From NCBI GenBank assembly GCA_024691665.1, contig JAILNJ010000047.1:1-18474 (forward strand): a stretch of DNA of 18,474 nucleotides. The letters run 5' to 3'. Made by a program: the position numbers and the translations under genes. Source of the stretch: Gammaproteobacteria bacterium. GTDB taxonomy: Bacteria; Bacillota_I; Bacilli_A; Izemoplasmatales; UBA1188. The notes under the pieces are model-generated. The model did not search any database. It saw nothing but the letters and a program-made list of their open reading frames with translations, and had not been told where the DNA came from. Shown here piece after piece: positions 1-8,013 of this stretch; the stretch's first letter is position 1; each line of letters begins with the position of its first letter.

Positions 1-644
1 GGCTCACAGAACTCAATAAAACTACAATGACTGTGTGTCTTAATTCACTAGACGGAGTAGGAAATATTAAACTCATTGAAGAAGCTCTAGCTAAACTCTT
101 AAAAGAAAAGATTGATAAAGCTAAATCATTTGGAAAATCAATCTATCCAATTAAAGCAATTGTCGCAGGTATTCCAAACTCAGGTAAATCAACATTGATG
201 AATAACTTAGCTAAAAGAAAAGCTATGACTACAGGTGATAAACCTGGAGTCACTAAATCTCAAACTTATCTTAAAGCTTCAGATAAACTTATTCTTCTTG
301 ATAACCCAGGAATCCTCTGGCCTAAGTTTGAAAACCAAAACCAAGCTAAACTCTTATGTTTAATTGGTTCTATCAAAGATGAAATAGTACCTATTAATGT
401 AATAAGTGAATTTGGAGTAGAACTATTAAAGAAATATTATCCAAATGAACTCAAAGCTAGATTTAAACTTGATACATTAGATAAGACAAGTGAAGAATTA
501 CTTTATGATATCGGCCGTAAGAGAGGTTGTTTACTCCGAGGCGGTGAAATCGATATCGATAAAGCTAACGAAATATTCTTAAGAGATTTAAGAAGTGGTA
601 AGATCGGGAGAATGACTTTTGAAAGAGTTGGTGAACCTCTATAA
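1..644 (+). CDS. rbgA: Ribosome biogenesis GTPase RbgA (YlqF), 5'-truncated by the window edge
   Basis: Circularly permuted GTPase that acts late in 50S subunit assembly in Bacillota. The reading frame is open from base 3, with no stop before the ATG at 27, and the residues before that Met still align with RbgA as I remember it, so the true start lies outside the window. Visible motifs are the G1 loop GIPNSGKST, then LDNPGILWPKFEN, which corresponds to the G3 region (usually DTPGILWPKF). The C-terminal helical domain includes RGCLLRGGEIDIDKANEIFLRD-like sequence near the end, typical of the family. The G4 motif (NKxD) is not visible because in this permuted family it precedes G1, so it should lie upstream. 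The last 26 bases overlap rnhB, which implies translational coupling. The D-to-N context in G3 (DNPG rather than DTPG) is a small deviation. Confidence 0.93.
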   Translation, partial: LTELNKTTMTVCLNSLDGVGNIKLIEEALAKLLKEKIDKAKSFGKSIYPIKAIVAGIPNSGKSTLMNNLAKRKAMTTGDKPGVTKSQTYLKASDKLILLDNPGILWPKFENQNQAKLLCLIGSIKDEIVPINVISEFGVELLKKYYPNELKARFKLDTLDKTSEELLYDIGRKRGCLLRGGEIDIDKANEIFLRDLRSGKIGRMTFERVGEPL

Positions 645-1257
645 ATATGAGGAAGAATATAAAACAAAAGGTTATAACTTAATCGCAGGATGCGATGAAG
701 CAGGACGTGGCCCACTTGCGGGTCCCGTTTTTTGTGCCGCAGTTATTCTAGATCCTAACAATCAAATTGAAGGATTAAATGATTCTAAACAATTATCTGA
801 GAAGAAAAGAAATCAACTATATGATGAGATTAAAGAAAAGGCACTCGCTTATTCTATTATCTCAATCGATAATGAAACAATAGATAAAATAAATATCTTA
901 GAATCATCTAGACTAGGAATGGAGAAGGCAGTTGAATCACTAAAAGTTAAACCTGACTTTATCCTAACTGATTATATGAATCTAATCCACCAGGATATTC
1001 CATATTTGTCACTCGCTCATGGCGATGCCTTAAGCGCAACCATTGGCGCCGCGTCAATTTTAGCTAAGGTTGAACGTGATAGATATATGGATGAACTCGA
1101 TAAATTATATCCAGAGTATAATTTTAAAAAGAATAAAGGATATCCAACCAAAGATCATATAGAAGCATTAAAAAAATACGGAGTAACTAGTGTACACCGT
1201 AAGAGTTATAAACCTGTGAAAGAGGTAATGAATTCACAATTAAGTTTAGATATATAA
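619..1257 (+). CDS. rnhB: Ribonuclease HII
   Basis: Endonuclease that cuts RNA in RNA-DNA hybrids and removes misincorporated ribonucleotides from DNA. The 212-residue length is typical of the short form. The N-terminal motif CDEAGRGPLAGP gives catalytic D26 and E27. D118 (in ILTDYMNL) and D136 (in HGDALS) match the third and fourth carboxylates of the family, followed by AASILAKVERD. The start is TTG at 619, preceded by GGGAG at 606-610 with 8 bases spacing; TTG 628 or GTG 631 are alternatives that would remove only three or four residues. The gene begins inside rbgA, so the two are co-translated; the rbgA-rnhB pair is common in Bacillota. It converges on ffh and ends just before a shared hairpin. 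Confidence 0.95.
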   Translation: MKELVNLYKYEEEYKTKGYNLIAGCDEAGRGPLAGPVFCAAVILDPNNQIEGLNDSKQLSEKKRNQLYDEIKEKALAYSIISIDNETIDKINILESSRLGMEKAVESLKVKPDFILTDYMNLIHQDIPYLSLAHGDALSATIGAASILAKVERDRYMDELDKLYPEYNFKKNKGYPTKDHIEALKKYGVTSVHRKSYKPVKEVMNSQLSLDI

Positions 1258-1261
1258 AAGA

Positions 1262-1287
1262 AAAGGGAAGAGTTTTATCTTCCCTTT
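1262..1287. terminator. Convergent hairpin between rnhB and ffh
   Basis: Perfect 10-bp inverted repeat, AAAGGGAAGA at 1262-1271 and TCTTCCCTTT at 1278-1287, with a 6-base loop that contains the ffh stop codon. Read on the minus strand it is followed by TCTTTTATATA, a fair U-tract for ending the ffh operon. Read on the plus strand the tail is CCTCTTGATTTAT, so termination of rnhB there may be weaker. It probably serves both directions. Confidence 0.7.
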
Positions 1288-2666
1288 CCTCTTGATTTAT
1301 AGTTAGGATCAAATCCTCTAATTTCGCCATTTTCAAAACGTTTAGCTTGTTCTTCAAGTTTAGATTCATCCATTCCGGCCATCATCTTGAAGGCTTTCTT
1401 TTGTTTTTCAAGCATTTGTTCAAGTTTGTTTACATCAGATACTGATCTACCACTACCTTGAGCAATTCTTCTTTTTCTACTTGAAGAGTATTCTATTAGT
1501 TCTGGATTTCTTCTTTCTTCTTTTGTCATTGAGTTGATGATTACTTTTACGAAGTCTAGTGAATCATCATCAATGTTTTGAAGTTGAGAGAGTTGTCCCA
1601 TACCTGGAATTAATTTTAAGAGGCCTGATAAACGTCCCATTCTGTTAATCATCTTAATTTGTTTTAAGAGATCGTTATAATCGAATGTTCCATTCATCAT
1701 CTTTTCCATTAACTTTTGTGAATCTTCTTCACTTAAAGCATCTTCTGCCTTTTCAATTAATGTGAGTACGTCACCCATACCAAGGATTCTACCAGCAACA
1801 CGTTCTGGATAGAATACTTCAATATCATCCATCTTTTCACCAGTACCACTAAATTTAATTGGTACACCTGTGATAGATTTAACTGATAAGGCAGCACCAC
1901 CTCTTTGGTCACCATCAAGTTTAGTTAGAATAACACCAGTGATTCCTACTTCTTTATTGAATGTATCAGCAACTTGAGCAGCAGCTTGGCCCATCATTGA
2001 GTCAACTGTGAGTAAGATTTCAGTTGGGTCAGCAAGTTTCTTAATTTGTTTTAATTCATCTACTAAGGCATTATCAATTTCAAGTCTACCTGCAGTATCA
2101 ATGATTACTAAATCATATTCTTCTGCTTTAGCTTTCTTTAAAGCATCTTCAGTAATCTTAACTGGGTTGATATTGCCTTCTTCAAATACAGTTACATTAA
2201 CGCTTGCGCCTACTGTCTTTAATTGATCAATAGCAGCTGGTCTATAAACGTCGCAGGCAACAAGCATAACTTTCTTTGAATAGTTCTTTTCAATATACTT
2301 AGCAAGTTTACCAGCATGTGTAGTTTTACCAGCACCTTGAAGACCAATTAACATATATACTGTAGGAGCTTTTTCACTGAACTTAAGTGTAACTTCTTCA
2401 CTACCTAATACTTTAGTTAATTCGTCAGATACAACTTTAACTACTTGTTGTCCTGGATTTAAGCCCTTCATGATCTTTTCGCCAAGGGCTTTTTGTTTTA
2501 CGTCATTAATAAATGAGTTAACTACTTTAATATTTACGTCAGCTTCAAGAAGTGATAGTCTCACTTCCTTCATCATTTCATCTATATCTTTTTCATTTAA
2601 ATAGTCTTTATGCACAAATCTTCTAAGTGCCATATTAAGACGACTTGTTAAATTCTCAAAAGCCAT
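1275..2666 (-). CDS. ffh: Signal recognition particle protein Ffh (SRP54)
   Basis: GTPase subunit of the signal recognition particle. It binds the 4.5S/scRNA and signal peptides of nascent membrane and secreted proteins, then docks with FtsY. At 463 residues it is full length. The N domain is about residues 1-95. The G domain shows GLQGAGKTT (108-116), DTAGR (190-194) and TKLDGDQRGG (248-257). The methionine-rich M domain, from about 330, contains MGRLSGLLKLIPGM and the RNA-binding motif RRIAQGSGRSV. The ATG at 2664-2666 is preceded by AGAGGAGA about 6 bases upstream. It is the last gene of ftsY-ylxM-ffh, directly after the ylxM stop. In Bacillus this trio usually precedes rpsP...rbgA-rnhB in the same direction; here the arrangement is convergent. 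Confidence 0.97.
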   Translation of the reverse strand: MAFENLTSRLNMALRRFVHKDYLNEKDIDEMMKEVRLSLLEADVNIKVVNSFINDVKQKALGEKIMKGLNPGQQVVKVVSDELTKVLGSEEVTLKFSEKAPTVYMLIGLQGAGKTTHAGKLAKYIEKNYSKKVMLVACDVYRPAAIDQLKTVGASVNVTVFEEGNINPVKITEDALKKAKAEEYDLVIIDTAGRLEIDNALVDELKQIKKLADPTEILLTVDSMMGQAAAQVADTFNKEVGITGVILTKLDGDQRGGAALSVKSITGVPIKFSGTGEKMDDIEVFYPERVAGRILGMGDVLTLIEKAEDALSEEDSQKLMEKMMNGTFDYNDLLKQIKMINRMGRLSGLLKLIPGMGQLSQLQNIDDDSLDFVKVIINSMTKEERRNPELIEYSSSRKRRIAQGSGRSVSDVNKLEQMLEKQKKAFKMMAGMDESKLEEQAKRFENGEIRGFDPNYKSRGKGR

Positions 2667-2667
2667 A

Positions 2668-2985
2668 CTAAATCTCCTCTAACTCTTCAATGATTTTTAA
2701 TGAATCTCCATCCGCATTAACTTTTAGCTTATTAAGAAGTTCTGCCTTTTGATCTTGTTTAGCTTTTAAACTAAGTTTAGCTTCAAAATCTTCTAAAGCT
2801 TCTTCTACTTCTTTAAGACTTAAATAGATTGCGTTTCTAGATACATTAAAGTTTTCCGCAACTTCTTTTAAAGATTCATCATTAAAATAATATTCTTCAA
2901 AATATTGTCTTTGTTTCTCAGTTAATAAATTCTTATATAAATCATATAGACTACTAAGTCTTACATTCTTTTCTAAGTTATCCAT
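2668..2985 (-). CDS. ylxM: YlxM family DNA-binding/SRP-associated protein (UPF0122)
   Basis: Small helix-turn-helix protein of 105 residues that is encoded next to ffh in many Bacillota and has been linked to signal recognition particle function. The core LYKNLLTEKQRQYFEEYYFN followed by DESLKEVAENFNVSRNAIYLSLK is the sigma-70 region-4-like HTH of the family (about residues 15-65). The C-terminal tail is a charged helix. Its ATG (2983-2985) overlaps the ftsY stop by one base as TAATG, with GAGGAGAAAG just upstream inside ftsY, so translation is coupled. One base separates its TAG from the ffh start. The exact molecular role in this organism cannot be read from the sequence. Confidence 0.93.
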   Translation of the reverse strand: MDNLEKNVRLSSLYDLYKNLLTEKQRQYFEEYYFNDESLKEVAENFNVSRNAIYLSLKEVEEALEDFEAKLSLKAKQDQKAELLNKLKVNADGDSLKIIEELEEI

Positions 2986-3962
2986 TATTCTTTCTCCTCA
3001 AATAAAATACCTTCAAAGAGATTATATAGATAACTTTCAATATCGAAGTAATCCATATCTTCCATCTTTTCACCATATCCATATAACTTAATTGGAATAT
3101 TGAGTTCATGGTTAATAGATAAAGTTACACCACCCTTAGATGAACCATCAAGCTTAGTTAGTACAATACCACTAATATTTGTAGCTTCATTAAATACTTT
3201 AGCTTGATTTAAACCATTTTGGCCAGTAGTTGCATCTATAACTAGTAATGTCTCATGTGGAGCATTAGGCACTTCTCTTCCTATTACTCTATAAATCTTT
3301 TCAAGTTCCTTCATAAGGTTAACTTTATTTTGAAGACGACCAGCGGTATCACATAATAGTACGTCCATATTATTAGCTTTAGCGTATTTAATTCCATCAA
3401 AGATGACACTAGATGGATCTGCGCCTTCACCTTTAGCGATAACTTCAATACCGAGTCTTTCGCCCCAAACCTTTAATTGTTCAGTAGCGCCAGCTCTAAA
3501 TGTATCACCTGCGGCAAGACATACTTTCTTTCCTTCATTTATAAGTTTATATGCAACTTTTGCGATAGATGTAGTTTTACCTGAACCATTAACTCCGACA
3601 AATAAGAATACGGTTAAACCATTACTATTATAGTTAAGAGATGATTTGTCTTTTCCAACATACATTTCATCAAAGACATCCATCATATATTCTTTTAGTT
3701 CATCAACTGATGAGACTTTATTTTTCTTAACGTATTTCCTTAAGTTTTCTGTATAAGTTAATGTGAAATCCATTCCCATATCAGCGAGTATTAAGATTTC
3801 TTCAAGTTCATCATAGAATGAATCATCAATCTTTCTTTTAGAGTTAATTAAATCTCTAAGTGCACCAAAAGAATACTCTTTAGAGGATTTAACTCCAAGA
3901 GCCATCTTTTTATCTTTTTCTTTTTCTTTCTTTGATTTAAATAAATTCTTAAAAAATCCCAT
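2985..3962 (-). CDS. ftsY: SRP receptor GTPase FtsY
   Basis: Membrane-associated GTPase that receives the Ffh-ribosome complex at the translocon. It has 325 residues with a very short, lysine-rich N-terminal segment (MGFFKNLFKSKKEKEKDKK) in place of a long acidic A domain; this resembles the amphipathic lipid-binding helix found in compact FtsY proteins. The N domain follows, then the G domain with GVNGSGKT (123-130), DTFRAGATEQL (153-163), DTAGR (205-209) and TKLDGSSKGG (269-278). It is first in the ftsY-ylxM-ffh operon, 54 bases past the topA hairpin. The ribosome binding site is weak (GCGGTAAAG), and the predicted leader is only about 13 bases. Confidence 0.97.
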   Translation of the reverse strand: MGFFKNLFKSKKEKEKDKKMALGVKSSKEYSFGALRDLINSKRKIDDSFYDELEEILILADMGMDFTLTYTENLRKYVKKNKVSSVDELKEYMMDVFDEMYVGKDKSSLNYNSNGLTVFLFVGVNGSGKTTSIAKVAYKLINEGKKVCLAAGDTFRAGATEQLKVWGERLGIEVIAKGEGADPSSVIFDGIKYAKANNMDVLLCDTAGRLQNKVNLMKELEKIYRVIGREVPNAPHETLLVIDATTGQNGLNQAKVFNEATNISGIVLTKLDGSSKGGVTLSINHELNIPIKLYGYGEKMEDMDYFDIESYLYNLFEGILFEEKE

Positions 3963-3981
3963 ATTACTTTACCGCTAAACT

Positions 3982-3990
3982 ATTATAACA
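3982..3990 (-). promoter_or_regulatory. Extended -10 promoter for ftsY-ylxM-ffh
   Basis: The minus strand reads TGTTATAAT, an extended -10 (TGn plus the consensus hexamer), about 20 bases upstream of the ftsY ATG. No good -35 hexamer lies 16-18 bases upstream; that area is the tail of the topA terminator. The same 9-mer occurs at three other promoters in the window. Confidence 0.7.
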
Positions 3991-4015
3991 TACTTAAAGT
4001 GTGTTTTAAGTGAAA

Positions 4016-4040
4016 AAGTAAGCGACCATATCGCTTACTT
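4016..4040 (-). terminator. Rho-independent terminator of topA
   Basis: Perfect 10-bp stem, AAGTAAGCGA at 4016-4025 and TCGCTTACTT at 4031-4040, with a 5-base loop. On the minus strand it is followed by TTTCACTT, continuing the Ts of the stem. The topA stop codon lies within the stem, so the last codons of the gene form part of the terminator. Confidence 0.82.
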
Positions 4041-6005
4041 TCCTTTCTTACTAACTGGAAGCTTACTAATCATATAATCACATCCAGTTGTATTATATTC
4101 ACTACAGCCATAGAACATCTTGCCTTTGTATCCCTTCTTTTGAACTAAATGTCCTTTACCACATTTAGGACAAATGATATCAGTTTCTTCTGTCTTAGGA
4201 GTGTTCTTCTTAATATATGAACACTTAGGATAGTTAGAACAAGCTTCAAATAATCCAAATTGACTATTTCTATAAGCCATCTTTGAACCACATACAGGAC
4301 ATAATTCTCCAGTATATAGTGGTTCACTTGTATTCATTTCTTTATTCTTTTCTATGATTAGCTTATCAACCATATCATAGAAGTTTTCTACATATTCTGT
4401 TTTATCTCTTTCACCTTGAGCTATTTCATCAAGTTCTGATTCCATTTGGGCAGTAAATGGAATATCAACCAATTGTAAGAAATACTTTTCAAGGAATTCT
4501 AAAGAAGCCATACCATTTCTTTGAGGAACTAGTACGTTCTTAGCTTTAATTACATATCCTTTACTTGGAGTCTTTAAACCTTCAATAGTTGAGGCATATG
4601 TAGATGGACGGCCAACTCCTTTTTCTTTCATTAACTTAATAAGTTGAGCTTCGCTAAATCTCTTAGGTCCTTCAGTTTCTTTAGATTCAAGTTTAATATC
4701 ATTGAATATGAATTGATCACCAATATTGTTTTTGAATTCAGTTTCTTTATTAGATTTACTATCTAGAGTTACTCTATATCCTAAATCTGTGTATTTATTA
4801 AATTCACAGATGAATCTATTATTTGATTTATCTCTAAATTCTACTTTAGTAACTTCAATCTCTGCGTCTTTCATCATAGATTGTACAGTTCTATCATAGA
4901 TTGTCTTATATGTAAGATATTGGTACTTAGTGAGTGAGTCTTTTAAAGATTCAGGTGTAAGACGTAAATCTACTGGACGGATAGCTTCATGAGCACCTTG
5001 TGCGAAATCACTACCTTTACCTGTATGAACATATCCAACACTTTCAACTCCATACTTACTTACAATTAATGGTTTTAATTGTTGGAAGATGAAGTCTTTT
5101 GAGAGTCTAGTCTCATCAGTTCTCATATAAGTAATTAAGGCAATGTGTTTACCATTAATTTCAATACCTTCGAATAAGCTTTGAGCTTCTTTCATTGAAG
5201 TCTTAGTTGAGAAGTTATGTTCTTGGTTTAGGGCTTGTAGAAGTGTAGATGTTTCAAATGGAGGTTTCGCATATTCTTTTCTAATAGATTTAGTAATATT
5301 AGTTACTACCATTTCTTTAGAAGTTGATTCAAAAATCTTGTTTGCGAGTGCTTCATCTTCTATCTTATATACTTCTTCTTTATTATCCATATATAATTTA
5401 GCTTCAAAGTCTTTAGCAATAGCTTTAATAGTTGAATACTTGATAGGAACAAAAGCATTAATCTCTTTTTCTCTATCTGTAATCATCTTTAAAGTAGCGC
5501 TTTGGACACGTCCAGCGCTTGGTACACCAAGTCTCTTTTGTATAACATTAGATAATTTATAACCAATAATTCTATCAATTACACGTCTTGCTTCTTGGCT
5601 ATATACTAAATTCATATCTAAATCACGAGGATTTTCAATAGCATAGTTTAAAGCAGATTTAGTAATTTCATTGAATTCAATTCTTTTAACAGTTTTTCCT
5701 TCTAAGTTAAGAACTTCAGTTAAGTGCCAGCTTATAGCTTCACCCTCTCTATCCAGATCGGTTGCAAGATATACTGTATCAGCATCTTTAATAGCATCAT
5801 TTAACTTTTTAACTACTTTTACATGGTCACTAGTAACTGCGTAAATTGGTTTTAAATGATTATTAAAATCTAAACCTAAGTTATCTTTTCCAGTAGAAAC
5901 AAGTTCTCTAATATGTCCTACTGAAGCGACTACTTTATAGTCTTTCCCAAGATATTGTTCAATTGTGTGAGTTTTGTTAGGGCTTTCTACAATTACGACT
6001 TTCAT
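4035..6005 (-). CDS. topA: DNA topoisomerase I (type IA)
   Basis: Relaxes negative supercoils by single-strand passage. I place the start at the ATG at 6003-6005 (656 residues), preceded by TTGGAGCG with 6 bases spacing. An upstream in-frame TTG at 6015-6017 sits at the predicted transcription start and is unlikely. The Toprim domain begins VVIVESPNKT (E7), with DLDRE at 83-87 supplying the metal-binding acids. The catalytic tyrosine is Y293 in ITYMRTDETR. VPSAGRVQSATL is a conserved core motif. The C-terminus has two Cys4 zinc ribbons, starting CPVCG near 569 and CPKCG near 612. The length is slightly below the Bacillus enzyme. It is a single-gene transcription unit between its own promoter and terminator. 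Confidence 0.97.
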   Translation of the reverse strand: MKVVIVESPNKTHTIEQYLGKDYKVVASVGHIRELVSTGKDNLGLDFNNHLKPIYAVTSDHVKVVKKLNDAIKDADTVYLATDLDREGEAISWHLTEVLNLEGKTVKRIEFNEITKSALNYAIENPRDLDMNLVYSQEARRVIDRIIGYKLSNVIQKRLGVPSAGRVQSATLKMITDREKEINAFVPIKYSTIKAIAKDFEAKLYMDNKEEVYKIEDEALANKIFESTSKEMVVTNITKSIRKEYAKPPFETSTLLQALNQEHNFSTKTSMKEAQSLFEGIEINGKHIALITYMRTDETRLSKDFIFQQLKPLIVSKYGVESVGYVHTGKGSDFAQGAHEAIRPVDLRLTPESLKDSLTKYQYLTYKTIYDRTVQSMMKDAEIEVTKVEFRDKSNNRFICEFNKYTDLGYRVTLDSKSNKETEFKNNIGDQFIFNDIKLESKETEGPKRFSEAQLIKLMKEKGVGRPSTYASTIEGLKTPSKGYVIKAKNVLVPQRNGMASLEFLEKYFLQLVDIPFTAQMESELDEIAQGERDKTEYVENFYDMVDKLIIEKNKEMNTSEPLYTGELCPVCGSKMAYRNSQFGLFEACSNYPKCSYIKKNTPKTEETDIICPKCGKGHLVQKKGYKGKMFYGCSEYNTTGCDYMISKLPVSKKGK

Positions 6006-6023
6006 TATTCGCTCCAATAAAAA

Positions 6024-6052
6024 ATATTAACCCTAAAAATAGGCTTAGTCAA
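6024..6052 (-). promoter_or_regulatory. Sigma-A-type promoter of topA
   Basis: On the minus strand, -35 TTGACT (6047-6052) and -10 TAATAT (6024-6029) are separated by exactly 17 bases. The predicted start near 6017 gives a leader of about 12 bases that carries the GGAG ribosome binding site. This supports the ATG at 6005 as the real start. Confidence 0.75.
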
Positions 6053-6072
6053 TAAAAATAATTAGGCAATTT

Positions 6073-6930
6073 TTAGACCTTTATTTTAATAATAAAGGTC
6101 ATTCTATCTAGTCCTGCTGAGTCCTTTAAATTAAGAATTTCTACGTCTTTATAATACTCTTTTATAAGGGCATTAAGCTCTTCTCTCTTATCATATCCGT
6201 GCTCAAAACCCATAATAAAATTATCCTTATTAAGGTGCTTTAAAGCATCCCTTAATATAATTCTATAGAAGTGTAGTCCATCCTCTCCACCAAATAGTGC
6301 AATATTAGGTTCATTATTCTTTACTATATCTTCTACATATTCATGAGTCATTAAATATGGAGGGTTAGATACGATAATATCAAATACTTCATCATCTTTA
6401 ATTGAATTAAGCATATCTGATTCAAAAAACTCAACATTAGCGTCATTCATCTTAGCGTTTTCTTTTGCGACTTCTAAGGCTTCAGGAGAGATATCTGATG
6501 CCTTAACTGACATATTGGGTTCTTCCTTAGCTAAAGAGATTGCGATAGCTCCTGAACCAGTTCCGATATCATATACCTTAACTTTTTTACCTTTAAAATA
6601 CTTATCATATAATAATAAGGTATTTTGAGCGAGTTCTTCTGTCTCCCATCTTGGGATTAAGACATTCTCATTTACCTTCATCTTATATCCATAGAAATAT
6701 GTATATCCTATTATATATTGTGGAGGTCTTCTTTTTACTATATATTGATCAAGGCAATCATAGAACTTTTCTTCTACTTCTTTTGGTGCCTCAGTTTTTA
6801 AATTTAAATAGATTTCTGTAGGAGACATATTAGACGCAAAAAGGAGAAGACTTTTTACAGCTGTCTTCTCTAATCCTTTTTCACTAGCCATTTTTTGTCC
6901 CTTCATCATTAGCTTGTGATAAGTAGCCAT
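6073..6930 (-). CDS. prmC: Release factor glutamine methyltransferase PrmC (HemK family)
   Basis: S-adenosylmethionine-dependent enzyme that N5-methylates the glutamine of the GGQ motif in peptide release factors. At 285 residues it is full length. The N-terminal helical substrate-binding domain is about residues 1-75. The linker has PPQYIIGYTYFYGYKMKVN and IPRWETEEL, where the family usually shows IPRPETEEL. The SAM-binding loop is DIGTGSGAIAISLA (121-134), and the catalytic NPPY motif is at 189-192. The ATG is preceded by AAAGAGGA at 7 bases. It follows the release factor 1 gene by three bases, so enzyme and substrate are made from one mRNA. It is the last gene of the gdpP-to-prmC unit. Confidence 0.95.
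   Translation of the reverse strand: MATYHKLMMKGQKMASEKGLEKTAVKSLLLFASNMSPTEIYLNLKTEAPKEVEEKFYDCLDQYIVKRRPPQYIIGYTYFYGYKMKVNENVLIPRWETEELAQNTLLLYDKYFKGKKVKVYDIGTGSGAIAISLAKEEPNMSVKASDISPEALEVAKENAKMNDANVEFFESDMLNSIKDDEVFDIIVSNPPYLMTHEYVEDIVKNNEPNIALFGGEDGLHFYRIILRDALKHLNKDNFIMGFEHGYDKREELNALIKEYYKDVEILNLKDSAGLDRMTFIIKIKV
6076..6100 (-). terminator. Hairpin at the 3' end of prmC, weak terminator candidate
   Basis: Perfect 10-bp inverted repeat GACCTTTATT (6076-6085) and AATAAAGGTC (6091-6100) with a 5-base loop, formed by the last prmC codons. On the minus strand it is followed by TAAAAATTGCC, which is not a U-tract, so intrinsic termination is doubtful. It may instead protect the 3' end of the mRNA. 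Confidence 0.4.
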
Positions 6931-6933
6931 GGA

Positions 6934-8004
6934 CTAGTCCTCTTTATTTTCAAGTTTTCTTTTTATTTCTTCAGAAGTTAAAGCATCAATTACTGGATCA
7001 AGCTTACCTTCCATGATTCTATCAAGTTGGTTAATAGTAAAGCCAATTCTGTGGTCAGTAACTCTGTTTTGTGGATAGTTATAAGTTCTAATCTTTTCAG
7101 ATCTGTCACCAGTACCAATCTTTGATTGTCTTTCTTTACCTTCTTTAGCTAGTTGTTCTTCACGGAATCTATCAGCTAAACGAGATTGAAGAATCTTGAG
7201 GGCTTGTTCCTTATTCTTGATTTGGCTTCTTTCATCTTGGCAGATAACAATAGTTCCAGTTGGAATATGTGTTACTCTGATTGCACTAAATGAAGTGTTA
7301 ACACCTTGTCCTCCAGCACCATGCGAATGGAAAATATCAATTCTTACTTCATTTAAATCAAGTACATAGTCAGTTTCTTCAGCTTCAGGAATAACTAAAA
7401 CTGTTGCAGTTGATGTATGAATTCTTCCTGATGATTCAGTTACAGGGATTCTTTGTACTCTATGTACACCTGATTCATATTTAAGTTTAGAATATGCGCC
7501 AGCACCACTAATAATAAGTTCTATTTGAGAATATCCTCCTGCATCACAAGGTTCTGCGTTTGTGATAGACATAGTAAAACCATGTGAATCACAATATTTA
7601 GAATACATATCAAATAAGTCACCAGCAAAGATATTAGCTTCATCTCCACCAGCTGCGCCTCTTATTTCCATAACGACGTTCTTATCATCGTTAGGGTCTT
7701 TTGGTACTAAGAGAATTTCGATTTCTTTTTCAAGTTCATCAATTCTCTTATTAACATTTTCTAATTCTTCTTGAGCAAATAAAGAGATTTCTTCATCTTT
7801 ATCTTGAGATAGTTTCTTAAGTTCAGGAACAGAGTTTTCTAAATCTTTCCATTCCTTATAACATTTAAGAACTCTATCGTATGAAGAAAACTCACGCGAA
7901 AGTGAAGCATATTTTTTCATATCCTTCATTGTTTCAGGTGATTGCATCATCTCTTCAATTTCTTTAGATCTTTTTTCAATTTGTTCTAGTCTTGTAGTTA
8001 TCAT
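6934..8004 (-). CDS. prfA: Peptide chain release factor 1
   Basis: Recognises UAA and UAG and triggers peptidyl-tRNA hydrolysis. At 356 residues it is full length. The N-terminal coiled-coil domain 1 (about 1-110) is followed by GAAGGDEANIFAGDL (117-130). The codon-recognition motif is PVT (187-189) within VHRVQRIPVTESSGRIHTS, which marks it as RF1 rather than RF2. The catalytic GGQ is at 231-233 in HSHGAGGQGVNTSFS. The residues around GGQ differ from the RASGAGGQHVNTTDS form common in Bacilli. The ATG has AGGA upstream at 7 bases. It lies between the helicase gene and prmC in one operon, with 9 bases to the helicase stop. Confidence 0.97.
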   Translation of the reverse strand: MITTRLEQIEKRSKEIEEMMQSPETMKDMKKYASLSREFSSYDRVLKCYKEWKDLENSVPELKKLSQDKDEEISLFAQEELENVNKRIDELEKEIEILLVPKDPNDDKNVVMEIRGAAGGDEANIFAGDLFDMYSKYCDSHGFTMSITNAEPCDAGGYSQIELIISGAGAYSKLKYESGVHRVQRIPVTESSGRIHTSTATVLVIPEAEETDYVLDLNEVRIDIFHSHGAGGQGVNTSFSAIRVTHIPTGTIVICQDERSQIKNKEQALKILQSRLADRFREEQLAKEGKERQSKIGTGDRSEKIRTYNYPQNRVTDHRIGFTINQLDRIMEGKLDPVIDALTSEEIKRKLENKED

Positions 8005-8013
8005 AAATATATC

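Noticed and set aside
6006..6017. TTG start for topA at 6017
   Set aside because: It coincides with the predicted transcription start and has no ribosome binding site; the GGAG upstream of the ATG at 6005 lies inside this extension.
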